Shown here: positions 17,484 to 25,789 of the stretch, in pieces | How the letters are laid out: every line of letters starts with the position of its first letter | Position numbering within the stretch: the stretch's first letter is position 1 | Source of the DNA: Nitrospira sp. | Lineage (GTDB): Bacteria > Nitrospirota > Nitrospiria > Nitrospirales > Nitrospiraceae | Assembly (NCBI GenBank): GCA_029881435.1 | Contig: JAOUMR010000002.1 | Location: forward strand, 1-64,000 | Reading direction: 5' to 3' | DNA: 64,000 nt | Program-made: the position numbers and the translations under genes | The notes under the pieces: model-generated | What the model saw: only the letters and a program-made list of their open reading frames with translations | What the model was told of the DNA's origin: nothing | Databases searched by the model: none

Positions 17484-17823
17484 GCAGGCGATTTGACTGG
17501 ATAGTCGCATGCGCGCCGATTAGGAAATCGGCTATCATGCGAGTGCGTGTGTTACCCCTCTTCCGATATTGCTTCCATGCAGCACTTGCGGTGAGTGCAG
17601 CAGCTTGATCGAGTGCACTAAAGGCGACGCCTAATTCCTCCATCGCCGCTTGTGCAGCCTCCGGTGTCGGAAAGAAGCCGGCGACTTCTGCCCATACCAC
17701 TTCGCAGGCAATCACTGGCCCCTCACGGAGACAGACACGAAGAGCGGATTTTGAGCGGACTCCGAAGGTGGGGTCAGCCCCGAACACATCGAGCAGCACG
17801 TTGGTGTCGATGGCTGTGATCAC
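17458..17823 (-). CDS. VapC-type PIN-domain ribonuclease toxin
   Basis: A 121-residue PIN-domain protein. The family's acidic residues are present: Asp6 in AIDTNVLLDVF, Glu in EVVWAEVAGF, and Asp in MIADFLIGAHA, followed by LLTRDRGFY at the C-terminus. VapC toxins cut RNA, usually tRNA or rRNA, in the cytoplasm. The start overlaps the stop of the upstream AbrB-type antitoxin by four bases, so translation is coupled. This is the only toxin-antitoxin pair in the island that looks intact. Confidence 0.87.
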   Translation of the reverse strand: MITAIDTNVLLDVFGADPTFGVRSKSALRVCLREGPVIACEVVWAEVAGFFPTPEAAQAAMEELGVAFSALDQAAALTASAAWKQYRKRGNTRTRMIADFLIGAHATIQSNRLLTRDRGFY

Positions 17824-18050
17824 ACTGCGTCGGCTTTGCCGCGTAATGTGGTGAGCATTCGATCGGTAGAGTGGCCAAGACGAAGAATCCCATAGACACG
17901 CTCGACGGAGTCAAGCTCAACGGCCTTGGTGGCGACCAGGTGACCCCGTTCAGCCTTGACGTCTAAGACTTGCCCTGGGCGGAGACCAAGCTGTTTGCGA
18001 AGTGGCTTGGGAATGGTGACTTGCCATTTATTCGTGACAGTCATTTTCAT
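17820..18050 (-). CDS. AbrB/SpoVT-type antitoxin (VapB-like)
   Basis: A 76-residue protein with the swapped-hairpin AbrB DNA-binding fold at its N-terminus (MTVTNKWQVTIPKPLRKQLGLRPGQVLDV), followed by a short C-terminal segment that would wrap the PIN toxin. It should neutralise the downstream VapC and repress the operon. The overlap with vapC is four bases. The ATG at 18050 or the internal ATG two codons later could start translation. Confidence 0.86.
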   Translation of the reverse strand: MKMTVTNKWQVTIPKPLRKQLGLRPGQVLDVKAERGHLVATKAVELDSVERVYGILRLGHSTDRMLTTLRGKADAV

Positions 18051-18389
18051 AGGAGTATTTGTAAAATCCTACCCCTCGAATGTCAAGATTTAGCGATCAA
18101 GGTGCACATTCACACAGGGTTTTGAACAGCAGCGTGTCTCTAGCTGGTTTACAAGCGGAAAATCTTGGCATGAGTAACTGGGAAAGACAATGAGGATGTT
18201 TGGTATAGGCCAGGTACTGGTGCGAGCCAGCTCTTAGCAACTGATACGGAACGCGAAACTGCTGTTTTGGTTCACGTGTGGCTGGCCTCTTACTGAATTC
18301 TTCGCGTTGACCGCGCTCTCAGTGGAAATGTTCAACAGATCCGGGGTAAGGTGTCACGCAGTTCATTGGGGCCGACACACGATCATCCC
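18051..18389. other. Gene-free stretch between vapB and the HugZ-like gene
   Basis: About 340 bases with no convincing gene. The vapBC promoter should lie at its left end on the minus strand, but no clear -35/-10 pair stands out. Nothing else could be identified. Confidence 0.35.
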
Positions 18390-19196
18390 ATGTCCTCATC
18401 ACGACAGCATAATAGTGGGCCGGATTCAGACGGTCCTGATGTGCCGGAACCCTCCCATGCTGAGCGGGCCAAGACGTTGGTGTATTTGCAGCAGACCGGC
18501 AGTCTGTCGACACTCTCGCGCAAGCAGCCGGGCTGGCCCTTTGGGTCGGTGATGCCCTACGGGTTGGATGCCCAAGGGCAACCGGTCTTTCTGGTCAGCA
18601 CGATGGCGATGCATACGCAAAACCTCCTGGGCGATCCACGTTCCAGCTTACTGGTGACTCCGCCTGAGAGCAGGAGCGATCCACTTGGGGCAGCCAGGGT
18701 AACGCTGATGGGCTCCGTGACCAAGGTGCCGAAAGAGGAAAACGCCGCGGTTCGCGCATGTTACCTGGAACGTCATGCCAACGCCTCCTATTGGGTGGAT
18801 TATCAAGATTTCGGTTTCTTCCGCATGGCGATTACGGAGATTTACTTTGTCGGTGGGTTTGGGTCGATGGGTTGGGTGACACAGGCTGACTATGTCGCGG
18901 CGGACGTGGACCCGCTTGCGGATGCATCCTCGAGCCTGATTCGCGAGCTCAATACCGAGCAAGCGGAGACATTGCTGCTGCTGGCTCGTGCGTTAGGCGA
19001 TGCGGACACGCAGCAGGCGACAGTGACCGCACTGGATCGGTTCGGGTTTCATCTCCGGTTGACCACTCCCGGCCGGATGCAGGGCGGGCGTGTGGCCTTT
19101 ACCGGTCCGGTGCATAACGAATCAGAAGTCAGAGCCAGCTTGGCCGGCCTGGCCGCTCAGGCGAGCGCCGGACTCCACGTCCTGCATTCGCTGTAG
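18390..19196 (+). CDS. Pyridoxamine 5'-phosphate oxidase-fold protein with DUF2470-like C-terminus (HugZ-like)
   Basis: The protein (about 268 residues from ATG 18390; the track starts 13 codons earlier) has an N-terminal FMN-binding split barrel: ERAKTLVYLQQTGSLSTLSRKQPGWPFGSVMPYGLDAQGQPVFLVSTMAMHTQNLLGDPRSSLLV. The middle has the FFRMAITEIYFVGGFGSMGWV block typical of HugZ-like and plant chloroplast homologues, and the C-terminal part resembles DUF2470. Such proteins bind FMN or haem and some act in haem-iron use. No haem genes are adjacent, so a general haem or flavin role is all that can be said. Confidence 0.8.
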   Translation: MSSSRQHNSGPDSDGPDVPEPSHAERAKTLVYLQQTGSLSTLSRKQPGWPFGSVMPYGLDAQGQPVFLVSTMAMHTQNLLGDPRSSLLVTPPESRSDPLGAARVTLMGSVTKVPKEENAAVRACYLERHANASYWVDYQDFGFFRMAITEIYFVGGFGSMGWVTQADYVAADVDPLADASSSLIRELNTEQAETLLLLARALGDADTQQATVTALDRFGFHLRLTTPGRMQGGRVAFTGPVHNESEVRASLAGLAAQASAGLHVLHSL

Positions 19197-19272
19197 GCGG
19201 ATCTTGCAGGCATTCCTGAGGAGGGCGTGCAGTTCAGCGCGTCTGTCGGTCATTAGCTAGATAGGGGAACGT

Positions 19273-20955
19273 ATGGCAACGAACGATAAGCAGGTTATTT
19301 TTTCACTCGTCAATGTGGGGAAGGTCTATCCACCGAAGCGGCAGGTGCTACGGGAGATCTACCTCGGCTTCTATTACGGAGCCAAGATCGGCGTGCTTGG
19401 CTTAAACGGCTCGGGCAAGAGTTCACTGCTCAAGATCATCGCGGGTATCGATCCGAATTACACAGGCGAAATCACGAGGTCCAAAGGCTATAGCGTTGGG
19501 CTGCTGGAACAGGAACCGCAGCTGGACCAGAACAAGACGGTCAAGGAGGTGGTTGAAGAGGGCAAGGCCGAACTGGTCGCACTGATGCATGAATATGAGG
19601 CCGTCAGCAACAAAATCGGGGAAGTCGGTCCCGATGAGATGGAGAAGTTGATCGACAAGCAAGCGCAACTACAAGAGAAGATCGAAGCGGCCAACGGATG
19701 GGAACTGGAAAATCAACTCGACCTCGCCATGGATGCGTTGCGCTGCCCCCCTGCCGATCAGAAGGTCGGGACACTCTCCGGTGGTGAGAAGCGCCGGGTG
19801 GCGCTTTGTCGTCTGATGATTCAAGAGCCCGACATCCTCTTGCTCGATGAACCGACGAACCACCTCGATGCCGAATCGGTCCAGTGGCTTGAGCAGCATC
19901 TCCAACAGTACAAGGGCACCGTCATAGCCGTGACGCACGACCGGTATTTCCTCGACAATGTCGCCGGCTGGATTCTGGAACTAGATCGAGGCCACGGGAT
20001 TCCGTTCCAAGGCAACTACAGTTCCTGGTTGGAGCAGAAGAAGGACAGGCTGGAAAAAGAGGAAAAGGCGGAGTCGAAGCGGAAGAAGACGCTGGAGCAT
20101 GAGTTGGAATGGATCCGCATGTCGCCGAAGGCTCGGCAGTCAAAAGGCAAGGCGCGGTTGAACCGCTATGAAGAGCTGGTGAATCAGAAACAGGACCAGG
20201 TGGCGGACGATCTGGAGATCTATATTCCGCCAGGACCGCGATTGGGCGATGTCGTCATTGAAGCCAGCGGGATCAGCAAAGCCTTCGGCGACAACGTGCT
20301 CTACGAGAACGTGAATTTCAACCTGCCGAAGGGTGGTATCGTCGGCGTAGTCGGGCCGAACGGGGCCGGGAAGACGACGATGTTCAGGATGATCATCGGC
20401 AAGGAGAAGCCGGATGGAGGATCGATCAAGGTCGGTGAGACGGTCAAGCTTGGCTATGTCGATCAGGACCGGAGCCTCGACCCCACCAAGTCTGTGTACG
20501 ACGTGATTTCTGACGGACAGGATACGATTAAGCTGGGGAAGGCGGAGATTAATGCTCGCGGCTACTGCGCCCGCTTCAACTTCGCCGGGACGGATCAGCA
20601 GAAGAAGGTGAAGGACCTCTCAGGCGGTGAACGCAACCGGGTGCATCTCGCGCGCATGCTGAAGGAAGGCGCGAATCTGATTATCCTCGACGAGCCGACG
20701 AACGATCTCGACGTGAATACCTTGCGGGCGTTGGAAGAAGGGCTGGAAAATTTTGCCGGCTGCGCCGTGATCAGCAGCCACGACCGCTGGTTTCTTGACC
20801 GACTGGCTACCCACATCCTCGCCTTTGAAGGCGATAGCAAGGTAGTCTGGTTTGAAGGTAACTACAGCGACTACGAAGCGGATCGGAAGAGGCGCTTGGG
20901 CAAAGACGCCGAGCAGCCGCACCGGATTCGATACCGGAAATTGACACGGCAGTAG
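19273..20955 (+). CDS. ettA: Energy-dependent translational throttle protein EttA (ABC-F)
   Basis: EttA is a soluble ABC-F ATPase that binds the ribosomal E site and gates entry into elongation according to the energy state. The 560-residue protein has two nucleotide-binding domains: Walker [10 protein letters not shown] and GPNGAGKTT, signatures LSGGEKRR and LSGGERNR, and Walker [12 protein letters not shown] and [12 protein letters not shown]. Between them are the charged arm and P-tail linker ([27 protein letters not shown]) typical of the family. AGGGGAAC precedes the ATG. The match in length and motifs is very close to EttA and not to other ABC-F groups. Confidence 0.95.
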   Translation: MATNDKQVIFSLVNVGKVYPPKRQVLREIYLGFYYGAKIGVLGLNGSGKSSLLKIIAGIDPNYTGEITRSKGYSVGLLEQEPQLDQNKTVKEVVEEGKAELVALMHEYEAVSNKIGEVGPDEMEKLIDKQAQLQEKIEAANGWELENQLDLAMDALRCPPADQKVGTLSGGEKRRVALCRLMIQEPDILLLDEPTNHLDAESVQWLEQHLQQYKGTVIAVTHDRYFLDNVAGWILELDRGHGIPFQGNYSSWLEQKKDRLEKEEKAESKRKKTLEHELEWIRMSPKARQSKGKARLNRYEELVNQKQDQVADDLEIYIPPGPRLGDVVIEASGISKAFGDNVLYENVNFNLPKGGIVGVVGPNGAGKTTMFRMIIGKEKPDGGSIKVGETVKLGYVDQDRSLDPTKSVYDVISDGQDTIKLGKAEINARGYCARFNFAGTDQQKKVKDLSGGERNRVHLARMLKEGANLIILDEPTNDLDVNTLRALEEGLENFAGCAVISSHDRWFLDRLATHILAFEGDSKVVWFEGNYSDYEADRKRRLGKDAEQPHRIRYRKLTRQ

Positions 20956-20965
20956 GCCATCTTCC

Positions 20966-21847
20966 ATGACACCGCGTGTCATCATTACCGGGGCGGCGGG
21001 TTTGATCGGGCAGTACTTTGTGAAGACCGCTGCTCGATGGGCGTCGGGTTGGGAGGTTCATGGCCTCACCCGCGCTGATCTCGATCTCACGGATTTCAGC
21101 TCGGTCGAGCGAACGTGGGCGCGTCTCAAACCCAACGCAGTCATCCATTGTGCGGCTCTGAGCCGAACGAAGGATTGCGAGCAACAGCCTCAGCTCGCCC
21201 GACGCATCAATGTGGCAGCTACGGCTCACCTGGCTCGCCTTTCCAAAGATATCCCTTTTATCTTCCTGTCGAGCGGCGAGGTGTTTGATGGACGGCGAGG
21301 TTGGTACCGAGAAGAAGACGAGGCGATCCCGATCAATTTCTACGGCAAGACTAAGCGTGAAGCGGAACAGCTGGTGCTGCAAAACCCTCGGCATACCGTC
21401 GTTCGGATCGTCTTGACGGCCGGAACGTCCCAGAACGGTGATCGAAGTTTTGTCGAGGATATGTGTCGGACGGCCAGAAGCGGTCATCTCTTGACACTCT
21501 TTAGCGATGAATTGCGCTGTCCCTTACCGGCGGGGGCCATTGCGCGCGCGATTTGGGAACTTGCTGAGTTGCAGGCCCCGGGCCTCTATCATCTTGGCGG
21601 CCGGGAACGGCTCTCTCGCTGGGAGATTGGACAGGCGCTCTTGGCGTGGTACCCGGAGCTCCAAGGCCATCTAAGTGAAGGATCCGCTCGCACTCACGCC
21701 GGTGCGCCGAGGCCTGCCGATCTGTCACTGAATTGTGAGAAGCTCCAAGCACTCTTGTCGTTTCCCATCCCAGGGTTTCGAAGCTGGTTGACGGATCGGA
21801 AACACGAAGGCATCGACGTATGGGATTATCATTCCAGTTCATCCTGA
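20966..21847 (+). CDS. RmlD-like sugar-nucleotide reductase (extended SDR family)
   Basis: A 293-residue NAD(P)-dependent short-chain dehydrogenase of the dTDP-4-dehydrorhamnose reductase type. The N-terminal GAAGLIGQYF motif binds the cofactor, VIHCAALSRTKDCE follows, and the active-site motif Y-x3-K is in INFYGKTKREAE. The C-terminal half (YHLGGRERLSRWEIGQALL) is typical of RmlD-like enzymes. It lies ten bases after ettA and eleven bases before the DUF1295 gene, so the three are probably cotranscribed. With no rmlABC genes nearby, its substrate is uncertain and it may work on another nucleotide sugar or act as a methionine adenosyltransferase beta-like protein. Confidence 0.82.
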   Translation: MTPRVIITGAAGLIGQYFVKTAARWASGWEVHGLTRADLDLTDFSSVERTWARLKPNAVIHCAALSRTKDCEQQPQLARRINVAATAHLARLSKDIPFIFLSSGEVFDGRRGWYREEDEAIPINFYGKTKREAEQLVLQNPRHTVVRIVLTAGTSQNGDRSFVEDMCRTARSGHLLTLFSDELRCPLPAGAIARAIWELAELQAPGLYHLGGRERLSRWEIGQALLAWYPELQGHLSEGSARTHAGAPRPADLSLNCEKLQALLSFPIPGFRSWLTDRKHEGIDVWDYHSSSS

Positions 21848-21857
21848 AACCTGAGGC

Positions 21858-22694
21858 ATGATGGAACCAGAGAACGGCATGTTTGCATCGGATCCGTTGC
21901 CTCTTGTCCTGGTAGCATATCTCTTCATGACGGTTGTCATGGGGATGTTATGGGTGGTGCAGAAAAAGATCAGAAACGCCGCGATTGGGGACGTAGGCTG
22001 GTGTTGTGGACTGATTCTCACCGTCCTGTGGTATGCCACGCAGGCGAGCGGCAGCTTTGAGCGAATCTTCCTCTCTGTGATGTTGGTGACACTCTATGCG
22101 GGCCGACTAGGGCACCACATCTTGTTCACTCGCATCATTGGCAAGGAAGAGGATGCTCGGTATCAACGGCTGAGGCGCGAGTGGGGGGAGTCAGAATCGG
22201 CCAAGATGCTCGCCTACTTTCTTCTACAAGCACTGGCCATCGCGGCTTTTTCACTCCCTTTTCTCGTGCTGATGTGGAATCCTCGACCGCCCTCCGCATT
22301 GGTGGAGCTCATCGGGCTGATGATCTGGGGTGTGGCCATTTCCGGGGAGGCCAGAGCCGATCGACAACTCGCCTCTTTCCGTGCCGATCCACGGAATCAG
22401 GGTCGAGTCTGTCGTGAAGGCCTCTGGAATTATTCGCGGCATCCCAACTATTTCTTTGAATGGCTGCATTGGTGCTCCTATGTCGTGATGACGCTGGGAG
22501 CGCCTGGATGGATCTTCACGTGGATTGGACCAATTGGAATGGGGCTGGCGCTCTTTAAGATATCCGGCATTCCACGGGCAGAGGCGCAGGCTCTTTCAAG
22601 TCGAGGCGAGGAGTATACAGCGTATCAGGCTACGACCAATGCGTTTTTCCCATGGTTTCCTCGACCGAAGCTCGACTCGTCATCTCATGCGTAG
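21858..22694 (+). CDS. DUF1295 membrane protein, steroid 5-alpha-reductase-like
   Basis: A 278-residue integral membrane protein with six or seven hydrophobic segments. The DUF1295 signature GLWNYSRHPNYFFEWLHWCSYV near residue 195, together with GDVGWCCGLILTVLW at the N-terminus, marks the family of isoprenylcysteine-methyltransferase/steroid-reductase fold proteins. These reduce double bonds of lipids or carry out related NADPH-dependent steps; the substrate here is unknown. It is the last gene of the ettA run and converges on a PilZ gene on the opposite strand. Confidence 0.87.
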   Translation: MMEPENGMFASDPLPLVLVAYLFMTVVMGMLWVVQKKIRNAAIGDVGWCCGLILTVLWYATQASGSFERIFLSVMLVTLYAGRLGHHILFTRIIGKEEDARYQRLRREWGESESAKMLAYFLLQALAIAAFSLPFLVLMWNPRPPSALVELIGLMIWGVAISGEARADRQLASFRADPRNQGRVCREGLWNYSRHPNYFFEWLHWCSYVVMTLGAPGWIFTWIGPIGMGLALFKISGIPRAEAQALSSRGEEYTAYQATTNAFFPWFPRPKLDSSSHA

Positions 22695-22715
22695 TTCTCG
22701 ACGCAGCCATCGGTC

Positions 22716-23078
22716 TTACCAATGTGTTCGATCTGTGGCTGTTGCGGTGAGGTCGGGCAACTTAAAATGTTCGACGAAGTCTGTCAGGCGAGCGCGATTG
22801 GCTTGGTCTATTCTGACGATTTCCCATCCGGCCTCGCGACCGTTGGTCCAGCGTACAATAGCAGCGTCGATGAGAACGTTGTAAGACTGATTCCCATTCT
22901 GAAGCGTGATGTACACGGTTGTTTCGGTCCCGACGGCTACAGAAGATTGCCCCGTCGCGCGCCAGCCTGTGTCTGACAGATCCCAGACGATTCCATTCAC
23001 CAGCGTGCCCGCATTGAAGTAGCAGAATTGGCATTGAACGGGAGTTCGTAGCTTTTTGCGCACAGCGTAGGTTCTCAT
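22716..23078 (-). CDS. PilZ-domain protein
   Basis: A 120-residue single-domain protein. The c-di-GMP-binding signature is present as RKKLR near the N-terminus and WDLSDTGWRA (D-x-S-x2-G) about 25 residues later. The segment LIDAAIVRWTNGREAGWEI is similar to LRIDQAIVRWIDGKQFGLEF in the other PilZ protein at 35021, so the two are paralogues. It probably acts as a c-di-GMP effector in the cytoplasm. No flagellar or pilus gene is adjacent. GAGAGGA precedes the ATG. Confidence 0.8.
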   Translation of the reverse strand: MRTYAVRKKLRTPVQCQFCYFNAGTLVNGIVWDLSDTGWRATGQSSVAVGTETTVYITLQNGNQSYNVLIDAAIVRWTNGREAGWEIVRIDQANRARLTDFVEHFKLPDLTATATDRTHW

Positions 23079-23253
23079 CTGGTCCTCTCCTGGTTTATGT
23101 GATCAGTCTCACGTCGTGTCCTCAGTCAACCTTAGTCGAAGGGGGAAGATCCGCCATGATACAGAAGAAGGGGAGTAGATCGGCAAAGGAAGGGCGTAGT
23201 CCGTAAGTATTGGAAATAAATGAGAATTATTTTGGCAGCCCCAAGGCCAGCGG

Positions 23254-23484
23254 TTACGGCAGTTTCTTGCTATCTAAATCCTCTAGCCGCACCCGAGCGA
23301 TCTCAGAAACCTTAGCCGAGGGGTAATTCTTCACCAATTCTTCGTAGAGTTGCTTGGCATGCGAAAAATTGCCTTGGCTATCTTCGAAGGCGGCTATTTC
23401 AAATAGCTCCGCAGCTTTCTGCTCGGAGCACCCAAGCACTACCAAACAAAGGGCACACAGTAGGAGTCGCGCTTTCATCATCAT
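23254..23484 (-). CDS. Small lipoprotein with TPR-like segment
   Basis: The tracked ORF starts upstream at 23646, but the real start is the ATG at 23484, which overlaps the stop of the upstream regulator by four bases and has GAGAAAGGA before it. The 76-residue product has a lipoprotein signal MMMKARLLLCALCLVVLGC with the lipobox Cys at about position 19, then one TPR-like hairpin (AAFEDSQGNFSHAKQLYEELVKNYPSAK). It would be lipid-anchored in the envelope. No enzyme motif is visible. Confidence 0.72.
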   Translation of the reverse strand: MMMKARLLLCALCLVVLGCSEQKAAELFEIAAFEDSQGNFSHAKQLYEELVKNYPSAKVSEIARVRLEDLDSKKLP

Positions 23485-23885
23485 GATCCTTTCTCGGCCT
23501 TTCTCCGTCGTGACAAGCCTGTGGCTGCGTGAGCCGAGGCTTGTGTGGCAATGTGGTAGCGAGGTGAGGAGATCCCTTCGCTCCGACAATGCGGACAGCG
23601 ACTTGGTCGCGTCAATCTTGTACGGTCCCGAAACGTGAATCCACACGTTAAGCAGGAGGACGGGTCAAGCATAAACCGTCGAGCACGATCCCGCGCCACT
23701 GTTTTTACCACATGAGTCAAGTGCTCCTCCACCTGCCGTTCTGGAAGACTGAGCATTCGCGCCAGTTGTTCGGTGGTCATCGGAGTATCCGTCAGGATCT
23801 CTATGATGCGCTGACGTGCGGTGCGTGCTGGAGGTAGCATGTTTGTATGGTAAGCACTCACGTGAATAAATACCAGATGCCTCAT
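23481..23885 (-). CDS. Winged-helix transcriptional regulator with zinc ribbon
   Basis: From ATG 23885, which has AGGGG eight bases upstream, the protein has 134 residues (the track starts 53 codons earlier). The first half is a winged helix (TARQRIIEILTDTPMTTEQLARMLSLPERQVEEHLTHVVKTV); the second is a rubredoxin-like zinc ribbon, CLTCGF ... CPHC, ending GISSPRYHI. This architecture is typical of small predicted regulators related to COG3357. It is translationally coupled to the small lipoprotein gene. It is divergent from the HpnR-like gene across about 200 bases, so it may control that gene (inference). Confidence 0.75.
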   Translation of the reverse strand: MRHLVFIHVSAYHTNMLPPARTARQRIIEILTDTPMTTEQLARMLSLPERQVEEHLTHVVKTVARDRARRFMLDPSSCLTCGFTFRDRTRLTRPSRCPHCRSEGISSPRYHIATQASAHAATGLSRRRKAEKGS

Positions 23886-24092
23886 GTCATGTACCCCTGA
23901 AGAGTGAAGAGATTGATCGGCCCGATCCCTTGCACATAACATAAAAGGTTGCACGTCCGTTGGCATTCTGTCAGAATCCGTTCCCGCACTGATTGTCACA
24001 TCAGCATTATCCCTGTAGGCTGGGTGTATCGCTCGGATTTTCAATCAACATTTTCCCAGCCCAGCATGCAATAAACGAGGAGGTTTTGGGCT

Positions 24093-25637
24093 ATGAAGTT
24101 CCTCGCAGTCCATCCAGGTCCACTCATGTATACCAAGATTTACCTGCGCCTGGAGCCGCTCGGTCTCGAGATGGTGGCTCAGGCATGCCGTCAAGCAGGG
24201 CATGATGTTCGCTTGATCGATCTACAAGCAGACACCTGGAAAGACTATGAGGCGCTCATCAGAAGCTGGAAACCGGATGCCGTTGCCTTTGGGTGCAACT
24301 ACCTGGCGAATGTGCCGGAGATCGTGGATCTGGCCAAACTCACGAAGAAGGAGTTGCCCAACTGCTTCGTCTTTGTCGGTGGCCATAGTGCCTCATTTGT
24401 GGCGAAGGACTTTTTGGAACATGGCAACGGGGCCATCGATTGCGTCCTCAAGGGTGAAGGGGAGGTGGCCGCTCCTAAATTGCTGATGGCGGTTGAGCAG
24501 GACCGCAAGGCGATCACCAAAGTCCCGGGAGTGGTGACACTTGATGGTGAAGGACCACCACCACAATTCATCGAAAATCTGGATGATGTCCGTCCCGCTC
24601 GAGATCTCCTCAGAAACCGGCACAAGTACTTCATTGGTGTCCTCGACCCCTGTGCGTCGGTCGAGTTTGCGCGAGGTTGTCCCTGGGATTGTTCCTTCTG
24701 CAGCGCTTGGACGTTTTATGGGCGCAGCTATCGTATGGTCAGCCCGGAGAAAGCCGTTGAGGAGTTGGAGCAGGTTCAAGAACCGGGCATCTTCCTGGTC
24801 GACGACGTCGCCTTCATTCAAGGCAAGCAAGGTATGGAGATCGGTGAAGCGGTGGCGCGGCGCGGGATCAAGAAGCAGTATTACATGGAGACGCGTGGCG
24901 ATGTCTTGCTGCGCAACAAGGAAGTCTTTCAGTTTTGGAAGACGCTTGGATTGCAGTACATGTTCTTGGGCGTCGAGGCCATTGATGCGGAAGGCCTCAA
25001 GATGCATCGGAAGCGCATCTCGCTGGGCCAAAACTTCGAGGCGCTCGAATTTGCCCGGTCACTCGGGATCACCGTTGCCATCAATCTTATCGCTGATCCG
25101 GACTGGGACCGACAACGGTTCGAAGTCATTCGGCAGTGGTGCCTAGAAATTCCTGAGATCGTGAATATCAGCGTCAATACGCCGTACCCTGGCACCGAGA
25201 GCTGGCTCACGGAATCTCGCAAGCTTCACACGCGAGATTATCGCCTCTTCGACATTCAGCATGCCGTAATGCCGACCAAGATGCCGCTCCATGAGTTTTA
25301 CGCGGAACTGGTCAAGACACAACAAATCTTAAACAAGAAACATCTGGGCTGGGCTGCGCTTAAGGGCACGGCCAAGATCGCCGCGGGACATTTGATGCGG
25401 GGGCAAACCAACTTCATCAAGATGCTCTGGAAGTTCAACAGCGTCTACAACCCTGAGCTGCAAATGGCGGATCACCGACGTCCGGTGACTTATGAGATGG
25501 CGATGCCACCGGAGAAGAAAGACAAGATCGACCCCAAACAGCTATTCATCCTGCCCCCGAAAGGCCGTCAGGGCCGGGCGATCGATGATGCGACCGAGAC
25601 GTTCGTCGATGAGACCCGCATGGGCACGGTGGTCTGA
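24093..25637 (+). CDS. hpnR: B12-dependent radical SAM protein, hopanoid C-3 methylase (HpnR-like)
   Basis: A 514-residue protein with an N-terminal cobalamin-binding Rossmann domain (about 1-150; DVRLIDLQADTWKDYEALI, DAVAFGCNYLANVPE, VGGHSASF), then a radical SAM core whose iron-sulfur cluster motif is CPWDCSFC near residue 205, and a C-terminal extension of about 150 residues with QFILPPKG-like text. The N-terminus MKFLAVHPGPLMYTKIYLRLEPLGLEMVAQA is very like HpnR, which adds the C-3 methyl group to hopanoids in the membrane. No other hopanoid genes are in the window. GAGGAGG precedes the ATG. A closely related B12 radical SAM methylase acting on another lipid is the alternative. Confidence 0.75.
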   Translation: MKFLAVHPGPLMYTKIYLRLEPLGLEMVAQACRQAGHDVRLIDLQADTWKDYEALIRSWKPDAVAFGCNYLANVPEIVDLAKLTKKELPNCFVFVGGHSASFVAKDFLEHGNGAIDCVLKGEGEVAAPKLLMAVEQDRKAITKVPGVVTLDGEGPPPQFIENLDDVRPARDLLRNRHKYFIGVLDPCASVEFARGCPWDCSFCSAWTFYGRSYRMVSPEKAVEELEQVQEPGIFLVDDVAFIQGKQGMEIGEAVARRGIKKQYYMETRGDVLLRNKEVFQFWKTLGLQYMFLGVEAIDAEGLKMHRKRISLGQNFEALEFARSLGITVAINLIADPDWDRQRFEVIRQWCLEIPEIVNISVNTPYPGTESWLTESRKLHTRDYRLFDIQHAVMPTKMPLHEFYAELVKTQQILNKKHLGWAALKGTAKIAAGHLMRGQTNFIKMLWKFNSVYNPELQMADHRRPVTYEMAMPPEKKDKIDPKQLFILPPKGRQGRAIDDATETFVDETRMGTVV

Positions 25638-25789
25638 GCACGGTGCCTCTGAAGAATCCTCGAGCATCCAGTGGCCACCGTAATCGCCTGACCGTTCTAG
25701 CTTCATTTCCGGCCTCTCGACAGTCCCACTGTTTCGTTCCCTACCTGTTATACTGACCCATCCCTTCATTCAATTCGAGAGTGATCGCC

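Noticed and set aside
17384-17510. Plus-strand frame LEVVAVASIRVFLFVTRV as continuation of the HEPN gene
   Set aside because: It reads partly as antisense of vapC and has no HEPN helix or catalytic motif.
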